A DNA stretch of 64,000 nt. It comes from Tamlana flava (GTDB taxonomy: Bacteria; Bacteroidota; Bacteroidia; Flavobacteriales; Flavobacteriaceae). This document shows, one piece after another, positions 26,801 through 34,925 of the stretch (within the stretch, counting starts at the first letter, position 1; the number at the start of each line of letters is the position of its first letter). The stretch covers positions 310,001 to 374,000 of the forward strand of contig NZ_JBGGTX010000002.1 of NCBI RefSeq assembly GCF_041287255.1, in the 5' to 3' direction. The position numbers and the translations under genes were made by a program. The notes below the pieces were generated by a model. That model was not told the DNA's origin. It was given only the letters and a program-made list of their open reading frames with translations, and made no database searches.

Positions 26801-26896
26801 ACAGCTTCAAGCGGAGCTCCTATTGGCGGAGGCATAGACCAAGGCTTCTATCCAAGCGCAAAAACCTTTCTATTTGGTGTAAACGTGAAACTATAA
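23879..26896 (+). CDS. SusC-like TonB-dependent outer-membrane transporter
   Basis: Outer-membrane importer of glucan oligosaccharides, 1005 residues. Signal peptide (1-20, ending SSAQ), N-terminal carboxypeptidase-D-like plug extension (DLSGVVQDETGFPIPGANI), TonB-box-like LDEVVVIGYGTQTKKEVTGA, plug domain (RGVSTNGDSRPLILVDG), and a ~750-residue barrel ending in KTFLFGVNVKL. First gene of the four-gene operon with SusD and two binding lipoproteins; SusD starts 10 bases downstream. The locus enzymes make a laminarin-type beta-1,3-glucan the likely substrate. Confidence 0.95.
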   Translation: MRQTLIKILAFFFVAFSSAQTIDLSGVVQDETGFPIPGANIIVKNTSKGTTTDFDGNFTLAGVEIGNVISVSYIGYVTQEITISSNQQLTIQLKEDLAQLDEVVVIGYGTQTKKEVTGAVSVVSSESIEALKPTRIEQALQGQVAGVNITSQTGTPGGASTISIRGVSTNGDSRPLILVDGNVIEDLSVVNPGDIESINILKDATAGIYGVRAANGVVLIKTKTGRKEMPITVEYNAYYGIQETTRKIPLLNATEYALLVNEAFAAGGSAIPFTDVSSLGVGTDWQDEVFETAPMTNHNIMFKGGGKKSTYSYSGSFLNQNGIVGGRKSAFRRFTNNASYSLDFLDNFKFNAGLTLMRTNKKNLPENSNSSVLFNAINMAPTFSVRDANGRYTLAEGLGGEVINPLAQIDDTYDYSKVVRLSGNAGLSYNFLDHFTAQSNIQFNYSEVDSKVFNPIAFFGSGKNSNVERSSVFEGLNYFRDYTFDAFIKYENTFNDIHKVNILLGTSVFKTTGEFTGATGFDIVGNIEANANLEQASDIENINRFTGRNPTFDSRLLSYFSRLQYDYKGKYLLSAVIRRDGSTKFGPENQFGYFPSGSIGWVASDEDFLQNNNFFDLLKFRASYGILGNDRIPDYRYVSLLNGEGTYIFNDQEVIGTATGGIANPEIRWEKQKTFDVGVDMRILDNKVDITADYFKRRTEDLLVVPQVSGLLGVGGAPVVNGGVVDNEGLEFAIGYSNRFNDNFKLSVNYNVTYLKNEVVSVNTDDGFLVGGSFGISQPAPSRMEAGFPLGYFYGYQTAGVFQNQAEIDASAIGDIAPQPGDLKYVDQNNDGVINLDDRVDLGNPLPDATMGMNVSLEFKNFDFSAYAFASIGNEIVRNYERGQQLTNRTISYLDRWTGEGTSNSFPRVSNGATPNGLFSDFYVEDGSFVRLQNIQLGYSFPEKLLENSKVTSLRLYVSSNNLFTLTKYKGFDPTASSGAPIGGGIDQGFYPSAKTFLFGVNVKL

Positions 26897-26906
26897 ACAA
26901 GAAATT

Positions 26907-28385
26907 ATGAAAACTTTAAAAATTAAATACATACTGTTAATCTCATTGGTGTTCGTGTTTTCTTGTGCCGATGATTTTATAGACGTACCCTCACCTGAGA
27001 AAAACTCTGAAGATTTTTTCAATTCAGAGGCAGATTACCAAGAAGCGCTTGTTGCTGCATATGACATGTTACAGGCAACAGCAAAAAACTTTCAATTAGG
27101 CGAGATAGCTTCAGACAACACCTTGTGTGGAGGTGAAAGTGCCACCGATACTCCTGGTTTTCAGGAGATTGATGATATGGAACACACGCCGGTAAATGCG
27201 CAATTAAGAGATATTTGGACCTGGATGTATACCGGAGTTAACCGTGCAAATTACATCATGGAGTTCAAGGACAAAACAGATTTTCCAAGCAAAGAAAGCG
27301 TGTTGGCACAAACCCGTTTTCTAAGAGCTTTTTACTATTTTGAATTGGTAAAATGGTTCGGCGATGTGCCATTGGTGGTTGATAAGCGCATTCAGTTCGG
27401 TGATCAATTTGACCTTGCAAGAACACCCGCATCAGACATTTATGAATTAATCGAGCAAGACTTAATTTTTGCCGCAGACAATTTACCGTACACACAGAGT
27501 GAAACGGGAAGAATCACAAAAGGTGCGGCTCAGGCTTTATTGGGAAAAGCTTATTTGTATCAAAATAAATTCCCTGAAGCTGCCGAAGTACTTGAAAACC
27601 TTATTAATAATGGCCCACATGATTTATTGCCGTCAAATATTGCCCCTTTAATGTGGGAGAATGAGTATGAAAACAACATTGAATCTGTTTTCGAAGTTCA
27701 GTATTCTGATGTGGACGGGGGTAGTTACGATTGTTTCTATTGTCTTGAAGGCAACTACGCTATTGGCTTTAATGGTGTAAGAGGCTATTCAGGTCCTGTG
27801 TTTGACTTTGGCTATAGTTTCAACGTACCTACTCAAGAGGCAGTTGATGCTTTTGAAGACGGCGACATCAGATTGGGCTACACAATTCTTGATATCGAGC
27901 AGTGGATAGCCGATAACCCAACGGCAAGTTATGACGAAACAGCCGGTTATGAGCAAACAGGATACTTTAACAGAAAATATATTGCCAGAAAAGGAGATGC
28001 CAATCGTCCAGATGCGGCGCTAACAAACCCTAATAACACGCGCGCAATTAGATATGCAGATGTTTTACTAATGGCAGCGGAAGCGTTAAACAGAGGAAAC
28101 ATAAGTGATGATAGAGCAAAAATTTATCTAAATCAGGTAAGAAATAGAGCCATGTTATCAAATGTTACAACCTCGGGTTCTAACCTTACTAATGACATTT
28201 TTAAAGAGCGTCGTGTGGAATTGATGGGCGAAGGTCATCGTTTCTTTGATCTTGTAAGAACAGATCGGGCTGAACAAGCCATCCCTGGCTTTGTAAAAGG
28301 TAAGCATGAGTTGTTTCCAATTCCATTTGAAGAAATTGAATTGGCGGGTGGAACATGGGCACAAAACCCAGGATATGATAATTAA
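26907..28385 (+). CDS. SusD-like surface glycan-binding lipoprotein
   Basis: Extracellular lid partner of the SusC transporter, 492 residues. Lipoprotein signal ending FSC at residue 20, followed by acidic ADDF, consistent with a surface lipoprotein export signal. The RagB/SusD fold shows EADYQEALVAAYDML near residue 42, ARFLRAFYYFELVKWFGDVPLV-type helix near residue 135 and the C-terminal ERRVELMGEGHRFFDLVRTDRA motif. Cysteine pairs near residue 277 (CFYC) are unusual. Directly follows susC. Confidence 0.95.
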   Translation: MKTLKIKYILLISLVFVFSCADDFIDVPSPEKNSEDFFNSEADYQEALVAAYDMLQATAKNFQLGEIASDNTLCGGESATDTPGFQEIDDMEHTPVNAQLRDIWTWMYTGVNRANYIMEFKDKTDFPSKESVLAQTRFLRAFYYFELVKWFGDVPLVVDKRIQFGDQFDLARTPASDIYELIEQDLIFAADNLPYTQSETGRITKGAAQALLGKAYLYQNKFPEAAEVLENLINNGPHDLLPSNIAPLMWENEYENNIESVFEVQYSDVDGGSYDCFYCLEGNYAIGFNGVRGYSGPVFDFGYSFNVPTQEAVDAFEDGDIRLGYTILDIEQWIADNPTASYDETAGYEQTGYFNRKYIARKGDANRPDAALTNPNNTRAIRYADVLLMAAEALNRGNISDDRAKIYLNQVRNRAMLSNVTTSGSNLTNDIFKERRVELMGEGHRFFDLVRTDRAEQAIPGFVKGKHELFPIPFEEIELAGGTWAQNPGYDN

Positions 28386-28397
28386 TAAAAAATTGAT

Positions 28398-30407
28398 ATG
28401 AAAACATTAAAATATATATTTAGTCTTCTTATGGTAGTTGTCTTAGCTACCAATTGCGAGCAGGACGATAACGATTTAGGTTTCTTAGACAATGTAGTTG
28501 CTCCAACAGATGTTTCTGCGTTGTTTAAGGTTACTCAAGACAACACAGGTTTGGTGACAATTACACCAAACGCTACAGGAGCTTCAAATTTCAATGTTTC
28601 TTTTGGAGATGGTACAGAAGAGACGGTAAACTTACTTCAAGGTGAAAGTGTAGAGCACGTTTACGAAGAAGGCACCTATACCGTTAACATTGAAGCTTTA
28701 GGTATTACTGGATTAAAAACACAAATTTCTCAAGAGTTGGTTGTATCCTTCAAAGCTCCAGAAAACGTAGTGGTTACTATTGAAAACGATTTAGCCATTT
28801 CTAAACAAGTAAACGTTACGGCCAATGCAGATTTTGCGGTGTCATATGAAGTTTATTTTGGCGAACAAGGAATCGACGACCCGGTTATTGCCAATATTGG
28901 CGACACCGTTTCTTATGGTTATCAGGAGCCCGGAACTTACACCATTCGTGTCGTGGTCATGGGAGCCGCAATTGAAACAACGGAGTATGTGGAAGAATTT
29001 CAAGTGACCGAAATACTTCAACCAATTGCTTCGGCACCAGCGCCTCCAACAAGACAAGAAACAGATGTTATCTCACTTTACAGTGAGAAATATAACGATG
29101 TACCAGACACTAACTTTTTCCCAGATTGGGGTCAGGGTGGTCAAGGAAGTTCTTGGGCAGAATTCGATTTAAACGGAGACAAAATGTTACAATACATTAA
29201 TCTAAGCTATCAAGGTATTGCCTTGGCTGACGGAACTTCCATTGATGTTTCTGGCATGGAATTCCTGCATTTGGATGTATGGACTGCGGACGAAGGTTTA
29301 TCATTAGAAACCTCTTTAATCAATAATGCTTCTGGCACTGTAACTGAAAAACCAGTATGGAGTGATTTAACCGCTGGAGAATGGACAAGCCTGGACATTC
29401 CTATTTCAGAATATACCGACCAAGGACTTACGGTAACGGAAATATTCCAGTTAAAATTTGTTGGTGAACCTTGGGCAACAGGAACGGTATTTATAGACAA
29501 CCTTTACTTCTATAAACCAAGTGCAGCGCCTTTCAACGATGGCTTACTAAACAATGGAAACTTTGATTTTGGTAGTGATTCATGGATTGTAGGAACCGAT
29601 GATAATACACCGGTAAATGTCGTAACAGATGGAGGAAACACCTACTACTCTGTAGATGTTGCCGCAGCCGGAAATCCTTGGGATGTAAACATGAGCCAGA
29701 AGGTTGAAATAATTCAAGGCGAAACCTATACCTTTATTTTCGATGCTTGGTCAGATACTAATAGGTCGATTGTTACTGGTATCGGATTGAGTGCGGCGCC
29801 GTGGTCTAGCAGTGTAGAAACTGTAAATATTACACCTACAAGAACAACTTATTCACTAACCCTAGTGGCTACAGATTGGGGCGCACCTGATGCTAGAGTG
29901 ATATTCGATTTAGGAGCCGAAGCAGGTATGGTAAATATTGATAACGTTGGTCTGTTTTTAGGAGATGGTCCTTTTGATGATGGGTTATTGGTAAATGGCG
30001 ATTTTGAAGCAGGGGCAGACCCATGGATTGTTGGAACAGATGATAACGCGCCTATAAGCGTTGTAACGGATGGAGGAAACACATACTTTTCGGTAGATGT
30101 TGCCGCAGCCGGAAACCCATGGGATGTAAACATGAGCCAGAAAGTTGAAATTATTTCAGGCAATACCTATACTTTGACCTTTGATGCTTGGTCAGATACC
30201 AACAGAGCAATAATATCTGGTATTGGGTTGAGCGCAGCTCCGTGGTCAAGTACTGTAGAAACTGTTAATATCACGACAACCAGAACAACATACACCTTAA
30301 CATTATTAGCTGCAGATTGGGGCGCCCTAGATGCTAGAGTAATATTTGACATGGGTGCTGAAGCTGGGCAAGTTAATATTGACAATGTTGCTTTAACCTC
30401 TAACTAA
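28398..30407 (+). CDS. PKD/CBM-like surface glycan-binding lipoprotein (SusE-position)
   Basis: Predicted surface glycan-binding protein, no catalytic domain seen. Lipoprotein Cys20 is followed by EQDDND, a strong surface-export signal. Order: two PKD-like domains (~35-125, ~130-210), a module starting TDVISLYSEKYNDV (~215-373), and two near-identical CBM4/9-like galactose-binding-fold modules (~379-525, ~526-669). Copies of both module types occur in other proteins of the locus. The final repeats are a tandem duplication with a 441-base period. It lies 12 bases after susD, consistent with one transcript. Confidence 0.85.
   Translation: MKTLKYIFSLLMVVVLATNCEQDDNDLGFLDNVVAPTDVSALFKVTQDNTGLVTITPNATGASNFNVSFGDGTEETVNLLQGESVEHVYEEGTYTVNIEALGITGLKTQISQELVVSFKAPENVVVTIENDLAISKQVNVTANADFAVSYEVYFGEQGIDDPVIANIGDTVSYGYQEPGTYTIRVVVMGAAIETTEYVEEFQVTEILQPIASAPAPPTRQETDVISLYSEKYNDVPDTNFFPDWGQGGQGSSWAEFDLNGDKMLQYINLSYQGIALADGTSIDVSGMEFLHLDVWTADEGLSLETSLINNASGTVTEKPVWSDLTAGEWTSLDIPISEYTDQGLTVTEIFQLKFVGEPWATGTVFIDNLYFYKPSAAPFNDGLLNNGNFDFGSDSWIVGTDDNTPVNVVTDGGNTYYSVDVAAAGNPWDVNMSQKVEIIQGETYTFIFDAWSDTNRSIVTGIGLSAAPWSSSVETVNITPTRTTYSLTLVATDWGAPDARVIFDLGAEAGMVNIDNVGLFLGDGPFDDGLLVNGDFEAGADPWIVGTDDNAPISVVTDGGNTYFSVDVAAAGNPWDVNMSQKVEIISGNTYTLTFDAWSDTNRAIISGIGLSAAPWSSTVETVNITTTRTTYTLTLLAADWGALDARVIFDMGAEAGQVNIDNVALTSN
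29532..30404 (+). repeat. Tandem in-frame duplication of a CBM-like module
   Basis: Two adjacent copies (29532-29972 and 29973-30404) with a 441-base, 147-codon period. Both encode DGLL-NG-F, then AAAGNPWDVNMSQKVEII and WSDTNR; most residues are identical. A diverged third copy lies in the lipoprotein at 37232-38947 (about 38512-38944). Confidence 0.9.
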
Positions 30408-30427
30408 TGCATTAAACAAAGATAATT

Positions 30428-31378
30428 ATGAAAAACTTAAAATATATTTTAATTCCTTTCTTAAGCTTGTTTTTATTAACAGGCTGTCAAGACGATGAAG
30501 GGGAATTTGGAGAACTTATCCCGCCAACCAATGTAACACTTACAGCAGAGATAGTTGGTGTAGATGCGGATAACCCTAATGGAGATGGTTCTGGATTTGT
30601 AAATTTTGAAGCATCGGCCACAGGAGCTATAACCTATTTGTTTGATTTTGGTGATGATTCAGGTTTAGTCGCAGCACCTTCGGGCAAAGTGACACATAGG
30701 TTTAGCTTAACAGATTTAAACACCTATTCAGTAACCGTTTTGGCATCTGGGCGTGGAGGTGTTACTACAGCAAAATCAATGAATATTGATGTTTTTAGCT
30801 CTTTTGAAGACGAAGAGGCTAAAGATTTTTTAAGTGGCGGTGCAGGAAATAGCAAAATCTGGTATTGGGCTGCGGATAAAACCGGTAACATTGGATTAGG
30901 ACCAAATGATGTGATGTCAGGTGGCGAGCACACGTATGCAAATTGGTTTGATGCTGGGCCTTGGTGGCCAGACAAATTATGTATGTATGATGCAGAGTTT
31001 GAATTCACACAATCTGTTGACGGCGAGTTAACTTTCGAGCAATTGACTGATATAGTCTATACACCAGGAGACTACGCCGGGTCCATTGGTGTCGCTGGAG
31101 ACACATGCCACGGGCCAGAAGTTGCACCATCGGTTAACGGAATTAAGAAGGTCAAGTTCACCCCATCATCTTCAATTGCAACAGAGGATGCGGTTGATCC
31201 TACCTACAGAGGTACTACAATAAATATTTCTGACGGAGGGTTTATGTGTTGGTATGTTGGCGAAACCTCGAGTAAATTGGAAATTATAGAAATCACAAAC
31301 AACACTTTAAAAGTTAGAATTGAAGAAGGTCCTAGGGCTTGGTATTGTTTTTACCAAACCGAAAAACCTGTGATGTAG
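30428..31378 (+). CDS. PKD-domain surface glycan-binding lipoprotein
   Basis: Lipoprotein of 316 residues. Cys20 is followed by QDDEGEFGE, very close to the reported Bacteroidota surface lipoprotein export signals. A PKD domain (~35-125, YLFDFGDDSG) precedes a C-terminal domain (~135-316) rich in Trp, Tyr and Cys (KIWYWAADKTGNIGLG, DAGPWWPDKLCMYDAEF). Proteins of this layout occur after SusCD in laminarin loci and bind glucan. Last gene of the susCD operon; a terminator follows at 31409. Confidence 0.82.
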   Translation: MKNLKYILIPFLSLFLLTGCQDDEGEFGELIPPTNVTLTAEIVGVDADNPNGDGSGFVNFEASATGAITYLFDFGDDSGLVAAPSGKVTHRFSLTDLNTYSVTVLASGRGGVTTAKSMNIDVFSSFEDEEAKDFLSGGAGNSKIWYWAADKTGNIGLGPNDVMSGGEHTYANWFDAGPWWPDKLCMYDAEFEFTQSVDGELTFEQLTDIVYTPGDYAGSIGVAGDTCHGPEVAPSVNGIKKVKFTPSSSIATEDAVDPTYRGTTINISDGGFMCWYVGETSSKLEIIEITNNTLKVRIEEGPRAWYCFYQTEKPVM

Positions 31379-31408
31379 CCAACTTATCAAGTTAAATGTA
31401 ATGATAGT

Positions 31409-31440
31409 AGAGAGTATTTGCCTTTTGGCAAATACTCTCT
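31409..31440 (+). terminator. Terminator or attenuator after the susCD operon
   Basis: Perfect 14-bp stem 31409-31422 / 31427-31440 (agagtatttgcc / ggcaaatactct core) with loop tttt, followed by a short T/A stretch. It closes the four-gene operon; the weak T tail means some read-through to the next genes is possible. Confidence 0.75.
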
Positions 31441-31763
31441 TTAAAACATTTTTGATAAAAAAGGAGCTTCCACCCATACAACACCACAACATTGTTCGCT
31501 TTTCTTTCAAATTAACATTGTTTAAGAATAGTAAGAATTGCATTAAAACATTGGCTTTATTGAGGTTTTTGTAATAATATTTAATTTTTTTTGTGATGTA
31601 TTCTTTTTGTAGTGGTTTAAAATGCGAATTTGATATTTTAAAGGCCTAAATTTACTAAACCACGCCCCACCCCACCTTAACCTTCCACCGATTAACAATC
31701 TTTAATTACCTTTTTTGGGTAGTCAACTAAATAAAACGAATAGAGAAGTTAAACTGAAACATC
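31441..31763. promoter_or_regulatory. Intergenic region with second copy of the shared operator/promoter element
   Basis: No gene seen. It holds ACAAC-n3-ACAACATT at 31478-31493 and tgtattctttttgtagtgg at 31597-31615, the same pair of blocks as upstream of susC with exactly the same 111-base spacing. The rest is AT-rich with no other clear feature. It probably drives the second operon, starting at 31764. Confidence 0.5.
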
Positions 31764-34700
31764 ATGAATAAACACCTTTTAAAATTAGCCTTGATTTTGT
31801 TTACAACCACTTTTTTTGCTCAGACAGATAGGGTGAAAGTTGAAAGTAACAGTGAGGGCAAGTATCTAACTGTTAATAATAAGAAATTTATGATTAACGG
31901 TGTAAACTGGGACTATATACCAATAGGTACAAATACTGTAAATGCCGATTTCTGGAATAAGCCTGACGATGTTATCAGAGCGGGTCTAGACACCGAGATG
32001 TCACTCCTCAAAAACATGAATGTAAATGTAATTCGTCAATATACTGGTGTTCCGGCAAGATGGATTAAATACATCTATGAAAATTACGGTATTTACACCA
32101 TGTTGAACCACTCCTTTGGACGTTATGGGCTAACCTTAAATGGTGTTTGGACTCCCGTAACCATTTACGACGACCCAACAACTGAGGAACATCTTCTAAA
32201 CGATATAAAAACCTTGGTTCAAGAATATAAGAACACACCTGGGTTATTGCTATACCTCTTAGGTAACGAAAATAATTATGGGTTGTTCTGGGCTGGAGCC
32301 GAAACCGAAGATTTTCCAGACGATGAAGGCAGAATAAATTTTATTGGTGAAAGCCGAGGGAGGCCTATGTATCGTTTGATGAACACAGCAGCTAAAATGA
32401 TGAAAGAGATGGATGCCTCTCATCCAGTAGCTATTTGTAACGGAGATGTATTGTTTATTGACATTGTTGCGGATGAATGCAAAGATGTTGATATCTACGG
32501 GGTAAATTGTTATCGGGGCCCTTCATTTACAGACATGTTCGATGTTGTAAAGAAAAAGTTCGATAAGCCTATTATGTTTACTGAATTTGGGGCTGATGCA
32601 TTTAATGCCATTGAAAATAAAGAGGATCAAAAATCACAGGCTTATTATATGGTTGAGAATTGGAGAGAAATTTACGCTAATGCGGCGGGATTGGGTAAAG
32701 CCGAAAATTCCATAGGGGGTTTTACATTTCAGTTTAGTGATGGTTGGTGGAAGTATGGTTTTGATAATCGTGAGAATGCAGATGTGCATGATACCAATGC
32801 TTCTTGGGCGAACGGTGGTTATTCAATTGACCTTGCCCCAGGAGAAAACAATATGAACGAGGAGTGGTTTGGTATCTGTGCCAAAGGACCAACTAGTCCA
32901 AGAGGGCTTTACGAATTATATCCACGAGCCGCTTATTATGCCTTAAAGGAAGCACATCAATTAAATCCATATGAAGATGGTGTTGACGCAGATTTTATTC
33001 AAAATTATTTTAATAACATCAACTTAATGGATGCGGTTTTAAGAGCTCGTGGAGATAAAGCGGCTCTTGAAGCTAAAGGCGGAGGAAAAATAAAATTGAG
33101 CAATCTAAGGGCCGAGTTTACAACCTTCAGCACAGGTGGTTCCTTGATTACTACCCCTAAAACTGCCGATCCAAATAGTACGGTCTTTCCTGATGAATTA
33201 GGGTTTGACCACATGCAATCTTTTTATATTGGTGTTGAGGGAAATCCAGCACCTAATATGCATGCCGATGTAAACTTCAATGTTATTGGTAATGTAGCAT
33301 CAAATCCTATTAATGAAATTTTTTACGAAAATCGTGGTCGCCCTGTTTCAGTAAGGGGTGAAGACGGTGATGTGGTAACGATACCCGATATCAACCGTTT
33401 ACAGGTTTACAGTGCAGAATATGAATGGAAGACAAAACAAGCCGATGTTAGAGGATTTTACAGAACAGGCCATTACCATTGGGGATATGAGGGTGATTTT
33501 TTTGGCTTATATCCAGAAGCGAATTATGGACCTAATTTGGACATCTATCAAGGTGAAATATTAGGTATGGAAATTGATGGACACAGAGCATTTAAAGGCT
33601 TCAAAGCAGCTTTTGGGCCACAGTTATGGTGGGGTGCAAATCCGGCATTTTTAGTTAAGTATAGCACACATTTAGGGCATTGGGGATTAACAGGTTTGTA
33701 TCATGAGGATGTTGATAATGCAGGTGCAGCTGTTTCATCGATTGCCATACCTATGCCGAAAACCAGAAGGGCAACTTTACATGTGGAACGAGAAATGGGC
33801 AGTTTTAAATTGGAAGCCGGCGGAATTTGGGGAGGACAGCCTCTAAACGGCCGAGAATTTCAATACGTTACAGGTTCACCCGGAAATTACACGGTTTATG
33901 ATGATGAAATAGGCACTGAAGACAATTGGGGGGCAAAAGCCAAAATTACATACCAAAAGGGAAAATTTAATTGGTATGCCCTTGGCGCTACAGCAGGTTT
34001 GGTAGCTAATGGAGGTTACGATCAAACAAGAACATTTACAGGATGGAAATTGAAGGACAATGGAAGTGGAAACCAAAACAGTTTCTTAACCGGATTTGCC
34101 TATACAATAGGTAATGTGCAAATAGCGCCAAATTTTTTATGGCAAGAACCTCTTGTTGATGCCATACCAAATGATGCTCCAGCTCCAGCTAGGTTGAGAA
34201 ATATACAGGATGACCCTTTTGCTGTCAGGGCCAACAGGAAAACTACTGCCGGAGAGATTTTATTTACCTATGACCCCACACCTGGATCTTGGTTTTATGA
34301 GTGGGATAATGACAGAAGCGAAGACGCTAAACTTGCTTTTAATCTTGGGTTTGTTTATCGTCATTTACCAACTACAATGGATGCCGCGATTGGCTTTTTT
34401 GAGAACTCTCGTATTGGTGCACCATTTGGTAATTCTGCACCGGCGGAAGATTTATGGGAAGCCCATTCGCGCATAGTTTCAAAAGTAAGTCCAGATTTGG
34501 CATTAATAGGTAATTTATATGTAGGTAACGGTCAAGCCAATGGTGATGACAAAAGGGTTATAGAAAGAATAGGAGGTGATATAAGGCTTATATACAAAAA
34601 ATGGAAGGTTGAGCATTCATTTAAGATTGACGATTGGGGTCCTTATGATTATCATCGAGATTTCAACTTGACCTTTCCGGTTCAGTTAATGCTAGATATT

Positions 34701-34919
34701 TCTACAAGTTTGGGTAAGCCTGATTGGTTTATTCTTCCAGACACGAAAATAGGATTACGAGGCACTTGGCGCTCCCTTAACGAGTTTTCACCTCGTTATT
34801 CTCCAAACGCTGCGATTCCAAACACATTTCCTCCAGAACCTAGGTTGAGTTCAGTAGGATTTGATGATGGACAAGAATGGGAAATAAGAACTTACGTTCA
34901 CATTAATATTGGCAAATAA
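31764..34919 (+). CDS. Predicted clan GH-A glycosidase fused to an outer-membrane beta-barrel
   Basis: Exported protein of 1051 residues with signal peptide (1-20, ending FFAQ). Residues ~30-430 form a TIM-barrel glycosidase of clan GH-A type: FMINGVNWDYIP start, NVIRQYTG, acid/base candidate Glu169 in LLGNENNYG and nucleophile candidate Glu274 in IMFTEFGADAF. It resembles GH2-type catalytic domains and beta-1,3-glucan-active families such as GH72 or GH158, but I cannot place the family. Residues ~460-1051 look like an outer-membrane beta-barrel: alternating aromatic strands (FGPQLWWGANPAFLVKYST, GHWGLTGLYHED, KWKVEHSFKIDDWG) and a terminal strand WEIRTYVHINIGK. Inference: a surface or periplasmic beta-glucan enzyme anchored by its own barrel. 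Confidence 0.72.
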   Translation: MNKHLLKLALILFTTTFFAQTDRVKVESNSEGKYLTVNNKKFMINGVNWDYIPIGTNTVNADFWNKPDDVIRAGLDTEMSLLKNMNVNVIRQYTGVPARWIKYIYENYGIYTMLNHSFGRYGLTLNGVWTPVTIYDDPTTEEHLLNDIKTLVQEYKNTPGLLLYLLGNENNYGLFWAGAETEDFPDDEGRINFIGESRGRPMYRLMNTAAKMMKEMDASHPVAICNGDVLFIDIVADECKDVDIYGVNCYRGPSFTDMFDVVKKKFDKPIMFTEFGADAFNAIENKEDQKSQAYYMVENWREIYANAAGLGKAENSIGGFTFQFSDGWWKYGFDNRENADVHDTNASWANGGYSIDLAPGENNMNEEWFGICAKGPTSPRGLYELYPRAAYYALKEAHQLNPYEDGVDADFIQNYFNNINLMDAVLRARGDKAALEAKGGGKIKLSNLRAEFTTFSTGGSLITTPKTADPNSTVFPDELGFDHMQSFYIGVEGNPAPNMHADVNFNVIGNVASNPINEIFYENRGRPVSVRGEDGDVVTIPDINRLQVYSAEYEWKTKQADVRGFYRTGHYHWGYEGDFFGLYPEANYGPNLDIYQGEILGMEIDGHRAFKGFKAAFGPQLWWGANPAFLVKYSTHLGHWGLTGLYHEDVDNAGAAVSSIAIPMPKTRRATLHVEREMGSFKLEAGGIWGGQPLNGREFQYVTGSPGNYTVYDDEIGTEDNWGAKAKITYQKGKFNWYALGATAGLVANGGYDQTRTFTGWKLKDNGSGNQNSFLTGFAYTIGNVQIAPNFLWQEPLVDAIPNDAPAPARLRNIQDDPFAVRANRKTTAGEILFTYDPTPGSWFYEWDNDRSEDAKLAFNLGFVYRHLPTTMDAAIGFFENSRIGAPFGNSAPAEDLWEAHSRIVSKVSPDLALIGNLYVGNGQANGDDKRVIERIGGDIRLIYKKWKVEHSFKIDDWGPYDYHRDFNLTFPVQLMLDISTSLGKPDWFILPDTKIGLRGTWRSLNEFSPRYSPNAAIPNTFPPEPRLSSVGFDDGQEWEIRTYVHINIGK

Positions 34920-34925
34920 ATCGAA

